From NCBI GenBank assembly GCA_031373545.1, contig JANMMT010000158.1:1-5244 (forward strand): 5,244 nucleotides of DNA, read 5' to 3'. The notes below the pieces were generated by a model that worked only from the letters and a program-made list of their open reading frames with translations, searched no databases and was not told the DNA's origin. Positions 1 to 4,706 of this stretch are shown here, piece by piece; within the stretch, counting starts at the first letter, position 1, and each line of letters begins with the position of its first letter. The translations under genes were made by a program, and so were the position numbers. This stretch comes from JADCCX01 sp031373545 (GTDB lineage: Bacteria > Pseudomonadota > Alphaproteobacteria > Rhizobiales > Beijerinckiaceae).

Positions 1-275
1 GAGCCATGGGCATCGGATGATTTGCGGCGCATGCCTTCCCAGGTCCAGAAGAACACGAGCGCGGCCCCGGCGAACCCGCCGACCCAAATCAATATCCCGA
101 GCAATGGATCATTCTGGGCACGCTGGCCGAGCGGAGAGAACGCCAGCGCCACCCATGTGAGGATCACCCCGATCACAAAGGCGAGCGCGGCCCTAATCAG
201 CGTCACGGTCAGCAGCAGCGAGGCGAAAAACGCCCACCGCGAGCTGCTCAGAAAGCGCATGATCCCGTTCGCCAT
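1..275 (-). CDS. Small two-helix membrane protein, C-terminus off the window
   Basis: This minus-strand gene starts at the ATG at 275-273 and runs past base 1, so only its first 91 residues are visible. A GAGG lies about 8 nt upstream of the ATG. The visible protein has two hydrophobic stretches, roughly residues 14-46 (interrupted by Arg28) and 58-78. The first is preceded by a basic N-terminus. The second ends in the aromatic run FFWTW and is followed by basic residues MRRK at 82-85. This predicts a small inner-membrane protein with two transmembrane helices, or three if the first stretch is a hairpin. I recognise no family. Codons are strongly GC-ending, as in a real gene, whereas the opposite-strand frame over the same bases gives a low-complexity product. 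It diverges from higB, so the 129-bp gap between them could hold promoters for both. Confidence 0.65.
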   Translation of the reverse strand, partial: MANGIMRFLSSSRWAFFASLLLTVTLIRAALAFVIGVILTWVALAFSPLGQRAQNDPLLGILIWVGGFAGAALVFFWTWEGMRRKSSDAHG

Positions 276-355
276 CCTTCCGACCTCGCCACGAAGCCTT
301 GACTGATGATGGTGAGGATGCGGGAGCGATGGGGCAGGGATGTGGCGAAGCATCT

Positions 356-385
356 TTGACAACTGACAATAGTCAATGTAATAAT
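356..385 (+). promoter_or_regulatory. Candidate higBA promoter with overlapping operator repeats
   Basis: TTGACA at 356-361 matches the sigma-70 -35 consensus exactly. AATAAT at 380-385 is a five-of-six -10 match with an 18-bp spacer; TGTAAT at 377-382 is an alternative with 15 bp. Between them are short repeats: TGACA at 357-361 and again at 364-368, and an inverted TGAC-N4-GTCA at 364-375 nested inside TTGAC-N11-GTCAA (356-376). HigA-type antitoxins repress their own promoter by binding such dyads, so this is the likely autoregulatory site. The AT-rich composition stands out from the surroundings. The promoter is inferred from consensus matches only. Confidence 0.55.
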
Positions 386-404
386 AGTTCATTGGGATTG
401 CGGA

Positions 405-683
405 ATGATCAGGACGTTCAAGAGCAAGGCGTTGCGCAAGCTGTTTGAGGACGGGGACGTGCGTGGCGTCCCGGCCGACCAGGTCAATCGGATTGAAAAC
501 CGTTTGGCCACGCTCGACGCGTCAAGGCTGGCAGATGACATGAATATCGCGGGCTATGGTTTTCACAAGCTGACGGGCGATCTCAAGGGGTTCTACGCCG
601 TCAAGGTGACGGGAAACTGGCGCATCATCTTTCGCTTCGAGGATGGCGACGCGCTCGATGTCGATCATGTGGACTATCATTAG
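405..683 (+). CDS. higB: HigB-family mRNA interferase toxin (RelE/ParE fold)
   Basis: This is a 92-residue toxin of the HigB type, which cleaves mRNA at the ribosomal A site and is held inactive by HigA. The length equals that of the Proteus Rts1 HigB, and from memory the two align without gaps. The HigB active-site residues His54, Arg73, Asp90, Tyr91 and His92 are all present, the last three forming the C-terminal DYH. The position matching Lys57 of the Proteus protein is Thr here, with a Lys at 55. The N-terminal half is two helices (FKSKALRKLF; VNRIENRLATL). The C-terminal sheet carries GDLKGFYAVKV and GNWRIIFRF. A GGGA at 394-397 is the SD site for the ATG at 405. The gene order is toxin first and antitoxin second, typical of hig loci. 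It is intact and probably active. I infer co-transcription with higA from the 12-nt gap. Confidence 0.93.
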   Translation: MIRTFKSKALRKLFEDGDVRGVPADQVNRIENRLATLDASRLADDMNIAGYGFHKLTGDLKGFYAVKVTGNWRIIFRFEDGDALDVDHVDYH

Positions 684-688
684 GAGGG
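683..688 (+). promoter_or_regulatory. Strong SD site for higA overlapping the higB stop
   Basis: AGGAGG begins at the last base of the higB TAG stop codon (681-683) and sits 7 nt before the ATG at 696. It is the best SD site in the window and much stronger than the one in front of higB. This suits a TA operon in which the antitoxin must be made in excess. Confidence 0.75.
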
Positions 689-695
689 ATCGATC

Positions 696-992
696 ATGGC
701 CATGAAGAACCCGCCCCATCCGGGCCGGATCATCAAGGAGGATTGTCTGCCGGAGTTGAAGCTCACGGCCGGAGCGGCGGCAGAGACGCTTGGCGTGAGC
801 CGCCAGACACTCGACAAAATCATGAATGGCCGCAGCAGCATCACGCCCGACATGGCGATCCGGTTCGAGAAGGTTTTCGGATCATCGGCTGAGACCTGGC
901 TCAGGATGCAGCTGGCCTATGATCTGGCGCAAGCCCGCGTGCGGGAGCCTGAGATCGTCGCGACCATCCGCCCGCTGGGGCATGCCGCCTAG
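696..992 (+). CDS. higA: HigA-family antitoxin, HTH_XRE transcriptional repressor
   Basis: This is a 98-residue HigA antitoxin. The N-terminal PPHPG (residues 6-10) is the hallmark opening of the family. A Cro/CI-type helix-turn-helix covers about residues 23-48 (AAETLGVSRQTLDKIMNGRS). It is followed by the conserved helical stretch with GSSAETWLRMQLAYDLAQ at 62-79. It should neutralise HigB by direct contact and repress the operon through the HTH; both roles are family knowledge. The ATG at 696 is chosen because AGGAGG lies 7 nt upstream; the ATG at 702 (MKNPPHPG) is a possible alternative. The stop at 990-992 is followed 31 nt later by the start of the CopG-family gene, so the three genes probably share a transcript. 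A second, truncated HigA C-terminus lies at 1727-1834. Confidence 0.94.
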   Translation: MAMKNPPHPGRIIKEDCLPELKLTAGAAAETLGVSRQTLDKIMNGRSSITPDMAIRFEKVFGSSAETWLRMQLAYDLAQARVREPEIVATIRPLGHAA

Positions 993-1023
993 GTGTATCG
1001 TTGCGCGTAGGAGCTTGATCGCT

Positions 1024-1302
1024 ATGAGCAGTACATCCAGCAGTAAGCCGTTTGCGTCGTTCAAGTCGGACGAAGAAGCCGAACGGTTCGTCAACGAGGC
1101 GGACCTGTCGACCTATGACTTCTCGGGCTTTGCGCCGATGCGCTTCGCGTTCAAGGCGAAGACGGCCAATGTCAGCATGCGCATGCCGCAGGCCCTGCTC
1201 GACGCGTTGAAGGCCCGCGCCCAGCGTGAAGGTGTGCCGTATCAGCGCTTCATCCGCCAGACGTTGGAGCAGGCACTTTCGGGTACTCCACGGCAGCCAT
1301 GA
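1024..1302 (+). CDS. CopG-family (ribbon-helix-helix) antitoxin without its usual toxin
   Basis: This is a 92-residue protein of the 'CopG antitoxin of type II TA system' type. The N-terminal part, FKSDEEAERFVNEADLS (residues 13-29), is typical of that family and probably wraps the toxin. Residues about 48-85 form a ribbon-helix-helix: a strand (ANVSMRMP), helix A (QALLDALKARAQREG) and helix B (PYQRFIRQTLEQAL). It is expected to bind DNA as a dimer. The ATG at 1024 is chosen over an in-frame upstream extension because TAGGAG (1008-1013) precedes it by 10 nt and the extension overlaps higA in a non-coding-looking frame. The partner, usually a BrnT/RelE-like toxin just upstream, is missing: higA ends 31 nt upstream and a VOC gene follows. 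It may be an orphan antitoxin or a third member of the hig operon. Confidence 0.85.
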   Translation: MSSTSSSKPFASFKSDEEAERFVNEADLSTYDFSGFAPMRFAFKAKTANVSMRMPQALLDALKARAQREGVPYQRFIRQTLEQALSGTPRQP

Positions 1303-1303
1303 T

Positions 1304-1320
1304 ATGAAGCAAAGCTTCAT
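1304..1320. repeat. Perfect 7-bp inverted repeat after the copG-type gene
   Basis: ATGAAGC at 1304-1310 and GCTTCAT at 1314-1320 are perfect reverse complements separated by AAA. The repeat begins two bases after the antitoxin stop codon. A second, weaker hairpin follows at once (TGGAC 1320-1324 with GTCCA 1333-1337). There is no T-run after either stem, so a standard intrinsic terminator is not supported. A protein-binding dyad or an mRNA-stabilising hairpin between the TA group and the VOC gene is possible. Confidence 0.55.
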
Positions 1321-1352
1321 GGACTGGCTGTGGTCCAGCAAAAGGTTTGGTC

Positions 1353-1715
1353 ATGCATGAGAGAATGACGGCAATTCTGCCAAGCAACGATTTGAATGGC
1401 GCACAAGCCTTTTTCGAGCGGCTTGGCTTCACCCTCGACGAGGGCGGCACCGATGAATACTGGATGCTGAGCGATGGAAAAGGCGGGTTTATCCACATTA
1501 CCCGCGCCGTCGAAGGCTGGCTGGTGCCGGGCCAGAATCCTTTTGGGCTCTACCTTTATCGCGAAGATGTTGAAGCGTTGGCCGCTGTGTTTGCGGGCGA
1601 GATCATCGAAAAAGAAGGGCCAAGCCATAAAGCCTGGGGCATGTACGAATTTGCTTTGAATGGTCCCGATGAAACTCTTGTAAGAGTGGGCTGGCCCACA
1701 AATTCACGAAAGTGA
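1353..1715 (+). CDS. VOC-superfamily protein (glyoxalase/bleomycin-resistance fold)
   Basis: This is a 120-residue VOC protein with the two beta-alpha-beta-beta-beta modules of the family. The first opens with TAILPSNDLNGAQAFFERLG (residues 6-25) and continues through YWMLSDGKGGFIHITR. The second starts around FGLYLYREDVEALAAVF and ends with GPDETLVRVGW. The LPSxD...AFxxRLGF opening resembles bleomycin-binding (Ble-type) proteins. The last strand has Arg where metal-dependent VOC enzymes usually carry a Glu ligand, which argues for ligand binding or sequestration rather than metal catalysis. The true ligand cannot be told from sequence. The ATG at 1353 is used because AAAGG (1341-1345) lies 7 nt before it; TTG 1347 and ATG 1365 are alternatives. 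It has visibly more A/T-ending codons (AAT, GAT, TTT, GCA, AAA) than its neighbours, hinting at separate acquisition. Confidence 0.85.
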   Translation: MHERMTAILPSNDLNGAQAFFERLGFTLDEGGTDEYWMLSDGKGGFIHITRAVEGWLVPGQNPFGLYLYREDVEALAAVFAGEIIEKEGPSHKAWGMYEFALNGPDETLVRVGWPTNSRK

Positions 1716-1726
1716 CGGATAACCAG

Positions 1727-1834
1727 CGCATCATGTTCCGGCTCGAGAAAGTCTCCGGATCGTCGGCGGAAGCGTGGCTCAGGATGCAGATGGCCTATAA
1801 CCTCGCACAGCAGGGTGCTGATTGCATTTCCTGA
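1727..1834 (+). pseudogene. C-terminal remnant of a second HigA antitoxin
   Basis: The frame at 1727-1834 encodes a fragment matching the C-terminal half of HigA. Over the 24 residues from the Arg codon at 1739 to the Gln codon at 1808-1810, 19 are identical to residues 56-79 of the intact HigA at 696-992, including GSSAE, WLRMQ and LAQ. The HTH half is absent: upstream lies the end of the VOC gene, 11 nt before. Similarity also stops after LAQ, and the frame ends at TGA 1832-1834. An ATG at 1733 would give at most 33 residues and has no SD. The divergence from the intact gene suggests a different hig locus reduced by deletion, not a fresh duplication. Its stop lies 9 nt from the convergent stop of parD. 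Confidence 0.8.
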
Positions 1835-1843
1835 AGATGCCGG

Positions 1844-2089
1844 TCAGCGGACTTGCGTCGTGTGCATCCGTTTCAGGAATGCATCGTTGTCGAACGGCCT
1901 GGGTATGCCAGAAACCTCTCCGGCGATCAGGGCATCCTGGAGCGCTTTAATCCCGGCCTCATGCTCTTCCAGCAGGCGAAGACCCGCCCGCACAACGTCG
2001 CTTACCGAGCCGTAGCGGCCAGTCTGCACCTGTGTGTCGATGAAGCTGGCGAAGTGGTCGCCAAGCGAAACAGATGTGTTGCGCGCCAC
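1844..2089 (-). CDS. parD: ParD-family ribbon-helix-helix antitoxin, ParE missing
   Basis: This is an 81-residue ParD antitoxin. The N-terminus ARNTSVSLGDHFASFIDTQV followed by GRYGSVSDVVRAGLRLLEEHE (about 24-44) is the textbook ParD ribbon-helix-helix, which dimerises and represses its own operon. Residues 46-81 (IKALQDALIAGEVSG...FDNDAFLKRMH) are the flexible part that normally folds onto ParE, a gyrase-poisoning toxin. Length and motifs look complete. The start is a GTG at 2089, with GGAGA (2097-2101) 7 nt upstream. ParE is expected directly downstream, that is below 1844 on this strand. Instead, the stop is followed by the convergent HigA remnant, and I find no ParE-like frame anywhere in the window. 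It therefore appears to be a solitary antitoxin. PrlF lies upstream on the same strand, separated by 86 bp. Confidence 0.9.
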   Translation of the reverse strand: MARNTSVSLGDHFASFIDTQVQTGRYGSVSDVVRAGLRLLEEHEAGIKALQDALIAGEVSGIPRPFDNDAFLKRMHTTQVR

Positions 2090-2096
2090 GGTGCGG

Positions 2097-2101
2097 TCTC
2101 C
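2097..2101 (-). promoter_or_regulatory. SD site fixing the GTG start of parD
   Basis: On the minus strand the bases read GGAGA, 7 nt before the GTG at 2089. No ATG in the same frame offers the ARNTSVSLG opening that ParD proteins share, so this site supports the GTG start. Confidence 0.65.
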
Positions 2102-2142
2102 AGTTCAATTCCAGATGGATATCAATGTTTGGTGTTTCTGAA

Positions 2143-2166
2143 GGCCCTGCTGCTTCAGGCAGGGCC
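2143..2166 (-). terminator. GC-rich hairpin between prlF and parD, possible weak terminator
   Basis: GGCCCTGC at 2143-2150 and GCAGGGCC at 2159-2166 form a perfect 8-bp stem with an 8-nt loop. It begins 9 bp past the prlF stop, in the direction of minus-strand transcription. After the stem the minus strand reads CTTCAG and not a run of T, so termination would be weak. It may act as a partial terminator or attenuator, or as an mRNA 3' stabiliser. It occupies the place where a YhaV toxin gene would normally begin. Confidence 0.5.
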
Positions 2167-2175
2167 GGAGTGTGT

Positions 2176-2514
2176 TTAGCTCTTCGTCGGCAGATCGACT
2201 TCGGCGTCGATCTTACCGTCGAGATCAATTTCTATATCCTTGGTCAGCGCCGTGATCCGGGCCACGAGGGCAGGCGACAGGGCGATGATGGCCTCCGGTC
2301 GCTGCTCGATATCGCGCCCCAGAAAATCGAGGAAACTGGCGATGGCGGGATCGTCCGACCCTGCATTCGCACGATGGACGCTGACGCCGCGCTCATCGAC
2401 GCGGAAGGCGATCTTGCCGCCATCGACTACGCCCAGCACTTGACGCACCGATTTTGGCACGGTGGTCTGTCCCTTGGCGGTGATTGTCCGGACTTCTTCG
2501 ATGACAACAGGCAT
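2176..2514 (-). CDS. PrlF-family antitoxin (SpoVT/AbrB-like), YhaV missing
   Basis: This is a 112-residue antitoxin of the PrlF (SohA) family. Residues about 6-48 form an AbrB-type swapped-hairpin DNA-binding domain with the signature ITAKGQTTVPKSVRQVLGV (11-29). The matching E. coli PrlF stretch is ITERGQTTIPAPVRKAL, quoted from memory. The C-terminal FLDFLGRDIEQRPE (61-74) matches the conserved FLRFLDADIQNNP block of PrlF. The family neutralises YhaV, a RelE-like ribonuclease, and represses its own operon. The start is the ATG at 2514, because GGAGA (2520-2524) lies 5 nt upstream; a GTG at 2526 overlaps that SD and is less likely. The acidic C-terminus (DIEIDLDGKIDAEVD) is usual for an antitoxin. 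yhaV normally follows or overlaps prlF, but here only a hairpin and then parD follow. It appears intact but unpaired. Confidence 0.87.
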   Translation of the reverse strand: MPVVIEEVRTITAKGQTTVPKSVRQVLGVVDGGKIAFRVDERGVSVHRANAGSDDPAIASFLDFLGRDIEQRPEAIIALSPALVARITALTKDIEIDLDGKIDAEVDLPTKS

Positions 2515-2526
2515 GGCAGTCTCCAC

Positions 2527-2555
2527 TGACAGTGAATGTCATGGGTATTCCATAC
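2527..2555 (-). promoter_or_regulatory. Two dyads upstream of prlF, candidate autoregulatory operator
   Basis: TGACA-N5-TGTCA (2527-2541) is a perfect 5-bp inverted repeat placed directly before the prlF SD site. GTAT-TCC-ATAC (2545-2555) is a second dyad with 4-bp arms 3 bp further upstream. Both sit in the 56-bp gap between the DUF2442 stop and the prlF start, where a self-repressing AbrB-type antitoxin would bind. No convincing -35/-10 pair was found here, so prlF may also be read through from DUF2442. Confidence 0.45.
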
Positions 2556-2570
2556 TTCATGACCAGCCAT

Positions 2571-3005
2571 CTATGCAGCGGCAACCTTGGCGGGGCGTCC
2601 GCCACGCTTGCCGTTGATACGTGCTGCCTCGGTCTTGGCTGTAGATCGCGACTGACCGCCGCTGCGCCCCATGCGGGTTGCTTCCCAGTGCTTTGAGCCG
2701 AACAGGCCTTCAAGCAGCGCCGGGACATAGAGATCGGCATCGAGGCGCGGAAAGTGCAGTCCAAGCCCGGCGGGGCTGACCTCTATGTCGGCCAGGTCGA
2801 CCGGTCGTGCCGTTTCAAGGCTTTGCGCCAGATGGGGCGGAAACGCGAGTTCGAGATCGTTCGAGAGGCGGATCACGATGCGGCCAATCCGGCGGTCATA
2901 GCGGGCGGCTACAGCATGGGGCTGCGCCCTGCGCCGGTCAGCGATGCGCGCCTCGGCTTGTTGCAGTTCAAGGTCGGTGATGGGTGCTGGATCAGGGTTC
3001 GCCAT
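2571..3005 (-). CDS. DUF2442-domain protein with basic AT-hook-like tail
   Basis: This is a 144-residue protein with a DUF2442 domain at about residues 33-100. The strands are RIGRIVIRLSNDLELAFP and DIEVSPAGLGLHFPRLDADLYVPALLEGLFG, the last part being the family's conserved block. The N-terminus (10-30) is a charged helix. The C-terminus (113-144) is rich in Arg, Lys, Ser and Gly and contains GKRGGRPAK at 132-140, which looks like an AT-hook core (G-R-P between basic residues) and suggests DNA contact. The ATG at 3005 is chosen because GGAGG (3013-3017) lies 7 nt upstream; a longer frame from 3071 has no such support. The start overlaps the end of the DUF4160 gene by 14 nt, so the two are probably translationally coupled. 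From memory, DUF2442 and DUF4160 genes often sit together. No function is established. A DNA-binding regulatory partner is the best guess. Confidence 0.85.
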   Translation of the reverse strand: MANPDPAPITDLELQQAEARIADRRRAQPHAVAARYDRRIGRIVIRLSNDLELAFPPHLAQSLETARPVDLADIEVSPAGLGLHFPRLDADLYVPALLEGLFGSKHWEATRMGRSGGQSRSTAKTEAARINGKRGGRPAKVAAA

Positions 3006-3246
3006 GGATAGACCTCCAGGATTCACACAGGGTAGAAACAGTTGCGGCGACGAGCTCGCGCGCGATGGCATTCAGGTCGTGCATAGCGAAGTCGAAACTT
3101 TCGCGCAGCTCCGGCGGACCATTGGGACAGTTCAGATTGAAGACGGCTTCCCCATCCGGCCCGATGACATGAACATGCGCCGGGCGATGGTCATTCGGAT
3201 AGATCACCACCCGCAGGCGGCCAGAAAGCCGGATGGCTGTTACCAT
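2992..3246 (-). CDS. DUF4160-domain protein, partner of DUF2442
   Basis: This is an 84-residue DUF4160 protein, close to full family length. The signature VVIYPNDHRPAHVHVIGPDG (13-32) carries three histidines (20, 24, 26) that could bind metal or act in catalysis. It is followed by AVFNLNCPNGPPELRES and a C-terminal helix ending in WRSIHGEP. The family is uncharacterised. The ATG at 3246 gives the usual opening, but the SD upstream is poor (a GAAG about 6 nt away), so expression may depend on read-through from the DUF429 gene. It overlaps the downstream DUF2442 start by 14 nt. Small size, tight overlap with a DNA-binding-like partner and a setting full of TA genes all suggest a TA-like pair. 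This is inference by association only. Confidence 0.85.
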   Translation of the reverse strand: MVTAIRLSGRLRVVIYPNDHRPAHVHVIGPDGEAVFNLNCPNGPPELRESFDFAMHDLNAIARELVAATVSTLCESWRSIHGEP

Positions 3247-3281
3247 GATGCTTCAGTAACCCAACAGCTTCGGTTTTGCAA

Positions 3282-3293
3282 GGCGCGTGCGCC
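3282..3293. repeat. GC-rich dyad after the DUF429 stop
   Basis: GGCGC (3282-3286) and GCGCC (3289-3293) are inverted around GT, in the 53-bp gap between the DUF429 stop and the DUF4160 start. The loop is too short for a normal RNA hairpin and no T-run follows on either strand. It is recorded as a possible binding site only. Confidence 0.3.
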
Positions 3294-3849
3294 ATTCATC
3301 TATGACACCGGTGATGATTGCGATACGCGAATGATAGGAATCCATATTGCGGAATCTGCATCCCCGAAAGCTCTGCAACCGCCTTCGAGAAAATGCTTCG
3401 CGACAACGGCGCAGATCAAGGCGTCCAGTTTGTCTTCGTGTGCTTTGAGTTGCCAGGTCGGGGCATCGGGTGACGGAAGTTTCAGAAGCGCAGCTGCACC
3501 GGACATTTCGCGGTCCAGCATGAGGGCGATATTCAGCCATTGATCGAACAGTCTGGCGCGGCGTTCAAGCGGACTGAAAGTGGGCCAGTATTTGCGTATT
3601 TTTGATTCTTTGTAGGGAAGGCGTTCGGCAGCACCCATGAGTTCGACAAGAGCCGGGTGAGGGTAGACCTCGATCAATCCCTTCAGGTGCTGACCGGAGA
3701 CAAGCAGCGGATAGCCGCAATCATGCGCGGCCAGCCGTATGTTGTCGGATATCTTGCCGGGGCGGATCGAGCTAGGCGTATGCGTTGAGCACTTCCTACC
3801 GCCATACGCCTTGGACACCAGATTGTCGGATGCGCGCCGGGTCTTTATC

Positions 3850-3852
3850 TGA
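3850..3852. repeat. Left copy of the 3-bp target-site duplication (TGA)
   Basis: TGA directly abuts the left terminal repeat and is repeated at 4826-4828. It fits the TNA target of the IS1031 group of the IS5 family. Confidence 0.85.
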
Positions 3853-3870
3853 GAGCCCGACTCGGAATGC
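3853..3870 (+). repeat. Left terminal inverted repeat of the IS
   Basis: GAGCCCGACTCGGAATGC begins immediately after the TGA duplication. It matches the inverted right end at all positions except 8 (A/T) and 13 (G/A). Confidence 0.9.
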
Positions 3871-3881
3871 TGCGAGCGATA

Positions 3882-4706
3882 TCATGAGGTTGCGAGGCGT
3901 CGGACGAGGAGTCTGATGCTGGCGACCATGATCCAGGCCTGGGCGCTGGCGATCGAGGCTTCGAAGTCCTTGGAGAGCCGCCTGTCGCGGTTGAGCCATG
4001 CGAAGGTGCGCTCGACCACCCACCTTCTGGGCAGGACCTTGAAGCCCTTGGTGGCATCGGATCGTTTGACGATGTCGAGTTTCCACTGGCCGATGAGCTT
4101 GAGCGCGGTCTTCAGCTTCTGGCCCGCGTAACCGCCATCCGCGAACACGTATCGCAGCCAAGGGTGGCTCTTGCGGATGGAGGCCAGCAACGGCACGGCT
4201 CCATCGCGGTCCTGGATATCGGCGGCGTGAACAAGCAGCCCGATGAGGAAGCCGCAGGTGTCGGTGAGAATGTGGCGCTTGCGGCCCTTGATCTTCTTGC
4301 CGCCGTCATAGCCGCGCGGACCGCCGCTTTCGGTGGTTTTGACGCTCTGGGAGTCGATCACCCCTGCCGTCGGGCTGGCTTGCCTGCCCTCGCGCTCGCG
4401 CGCCTGCATGGTCAGGACATGGTTGATCTGGGCCAGCGTGCCGTCGGAGCGCCAGCGGTAGAAGTAGCGCTGCACCGTCGAACTGGGCGGAAAATCCGTC
4501 GGCAACTGCCGCCAGGGGCAGGCGCTCCGCGCCAGATAGAGGATGGCGTCGATCACATCGCGCAGGTCCACCTCGCGGGGACGGCCCAAGGATCGGGGGC
4601 GGGGAAGATGCGGCTCGATCAGCGCGTATTCCGCATCGCGCGTGTCGCTTGCGTATCGCAAGCCGCTGCGCTCATATCGCCGACGGGCGGCCTTGGTCCA
4701 TGGCAT
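3882..4706 (-). CDS. IS5-family DDE transposase
   Basis: This is a 274-residue transposase that fills most of the IS. The N-terminal region (about 24-100) is the DUF4096-type domain, with LIEPHLP, RPREVDLRDVIDAILY and CPWRQLP before FPPSSTVQRYFYRW, and probably binds the terminal repeats. The RNase H-like catalytic domain follows at about 112-265, with Asp118 in VIDSQSVKTTESGGPRGYDG, Asp190 in FADGGYAG and Glu232 in VVERTFAWLNRDRRLSKDFE, giving an intact DDE triad. The ATG at 4706 is preferred because GGAGA (4712-4716) precedes it by 5 nt; a longer frame from 4754 lacks support. The gene points the same way as the interrupted DUF429 gene, so leftward transcription from either could still reach DUF4160. 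It is full length with no frameshift. Confidence 0.95.
   Translation of the reverse strand: MPWTKAARRRYERSGLRYASDTRDAEYALIEPHLPRPRSLGRPREVDLRDVIDAILYLARSACPWRQLPTDFPPSSTVQRYFYRWRSDGTLAQINHVLTMQAREREGRQASPTAGVIDSQSVKTTESGGPRGYDGGKKIKGRKRHILTDTCGFLIGLLVHAADIQDRDGAVPLLASIRKSHPWLRYVFADGGYAGQKLKTALKLIGQWKLDIVKRSDATKGFKVLPRRWVVERTFAWLNRDRRLSKDFEASIASAQAWIMVASIRLLVRRLATS

Noticed and set aside
22..306. 94-codon plus-strand frame at the left edge
   Set aside because: It lies opposite a minus-strand frame that encodes a sensible membrane protein with good codon use and an SD. The plus-strand product is low-complexity and matches no family.
522..719. 65-codon minus-strand frame over the higB/higA junction
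   Set aside because: It is antisense to two clearly identified genes, has no SD and matches no family.
826..1023. Upstream in-frame extension of the CopG-type antitoxin from 826
   Set aside because: It overlaps higA in another frame, gives an Arg/Ser/Pro-rich sequence typical of an off-frame read, and the internal ATG at 1024 has its own SD.
901..1341. 146-codon minus-strand frame opposite higA and the CopG-type gene
   Set aside because: It is a shadow frame in GC-rich DNA with an Arg-rich, family-less product.
1959..2228. 89-codon minus-strand frame considered as a possible missing toxin between prlF and parD
   Set aside because: It overlaps parD in a different frame, and its product shows no RelE, ParE or YhaV features.
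2393..2764. 123-codon minus-strand frame across prlF and DUF2442, considered as a toxin candidate
   Set aside because: It overlaps both genes off-frame and its sequence is compositionally random.
2944..3543. 199-codon plus-strand frame
   Set aside because: It is antisense to DUF2442, DUF4160 and the DUF429 C-terminus, all of which have conserved family motifs.
3300..3818. DUF429 C-terminal frame as a separate 172-residue gene
   Set aside because: Its GTG at 3818 is an internal Val codon of the restored gene. The essential N-terminal Asp motifs are on the other side of the IS, so it is half of a broken gene.
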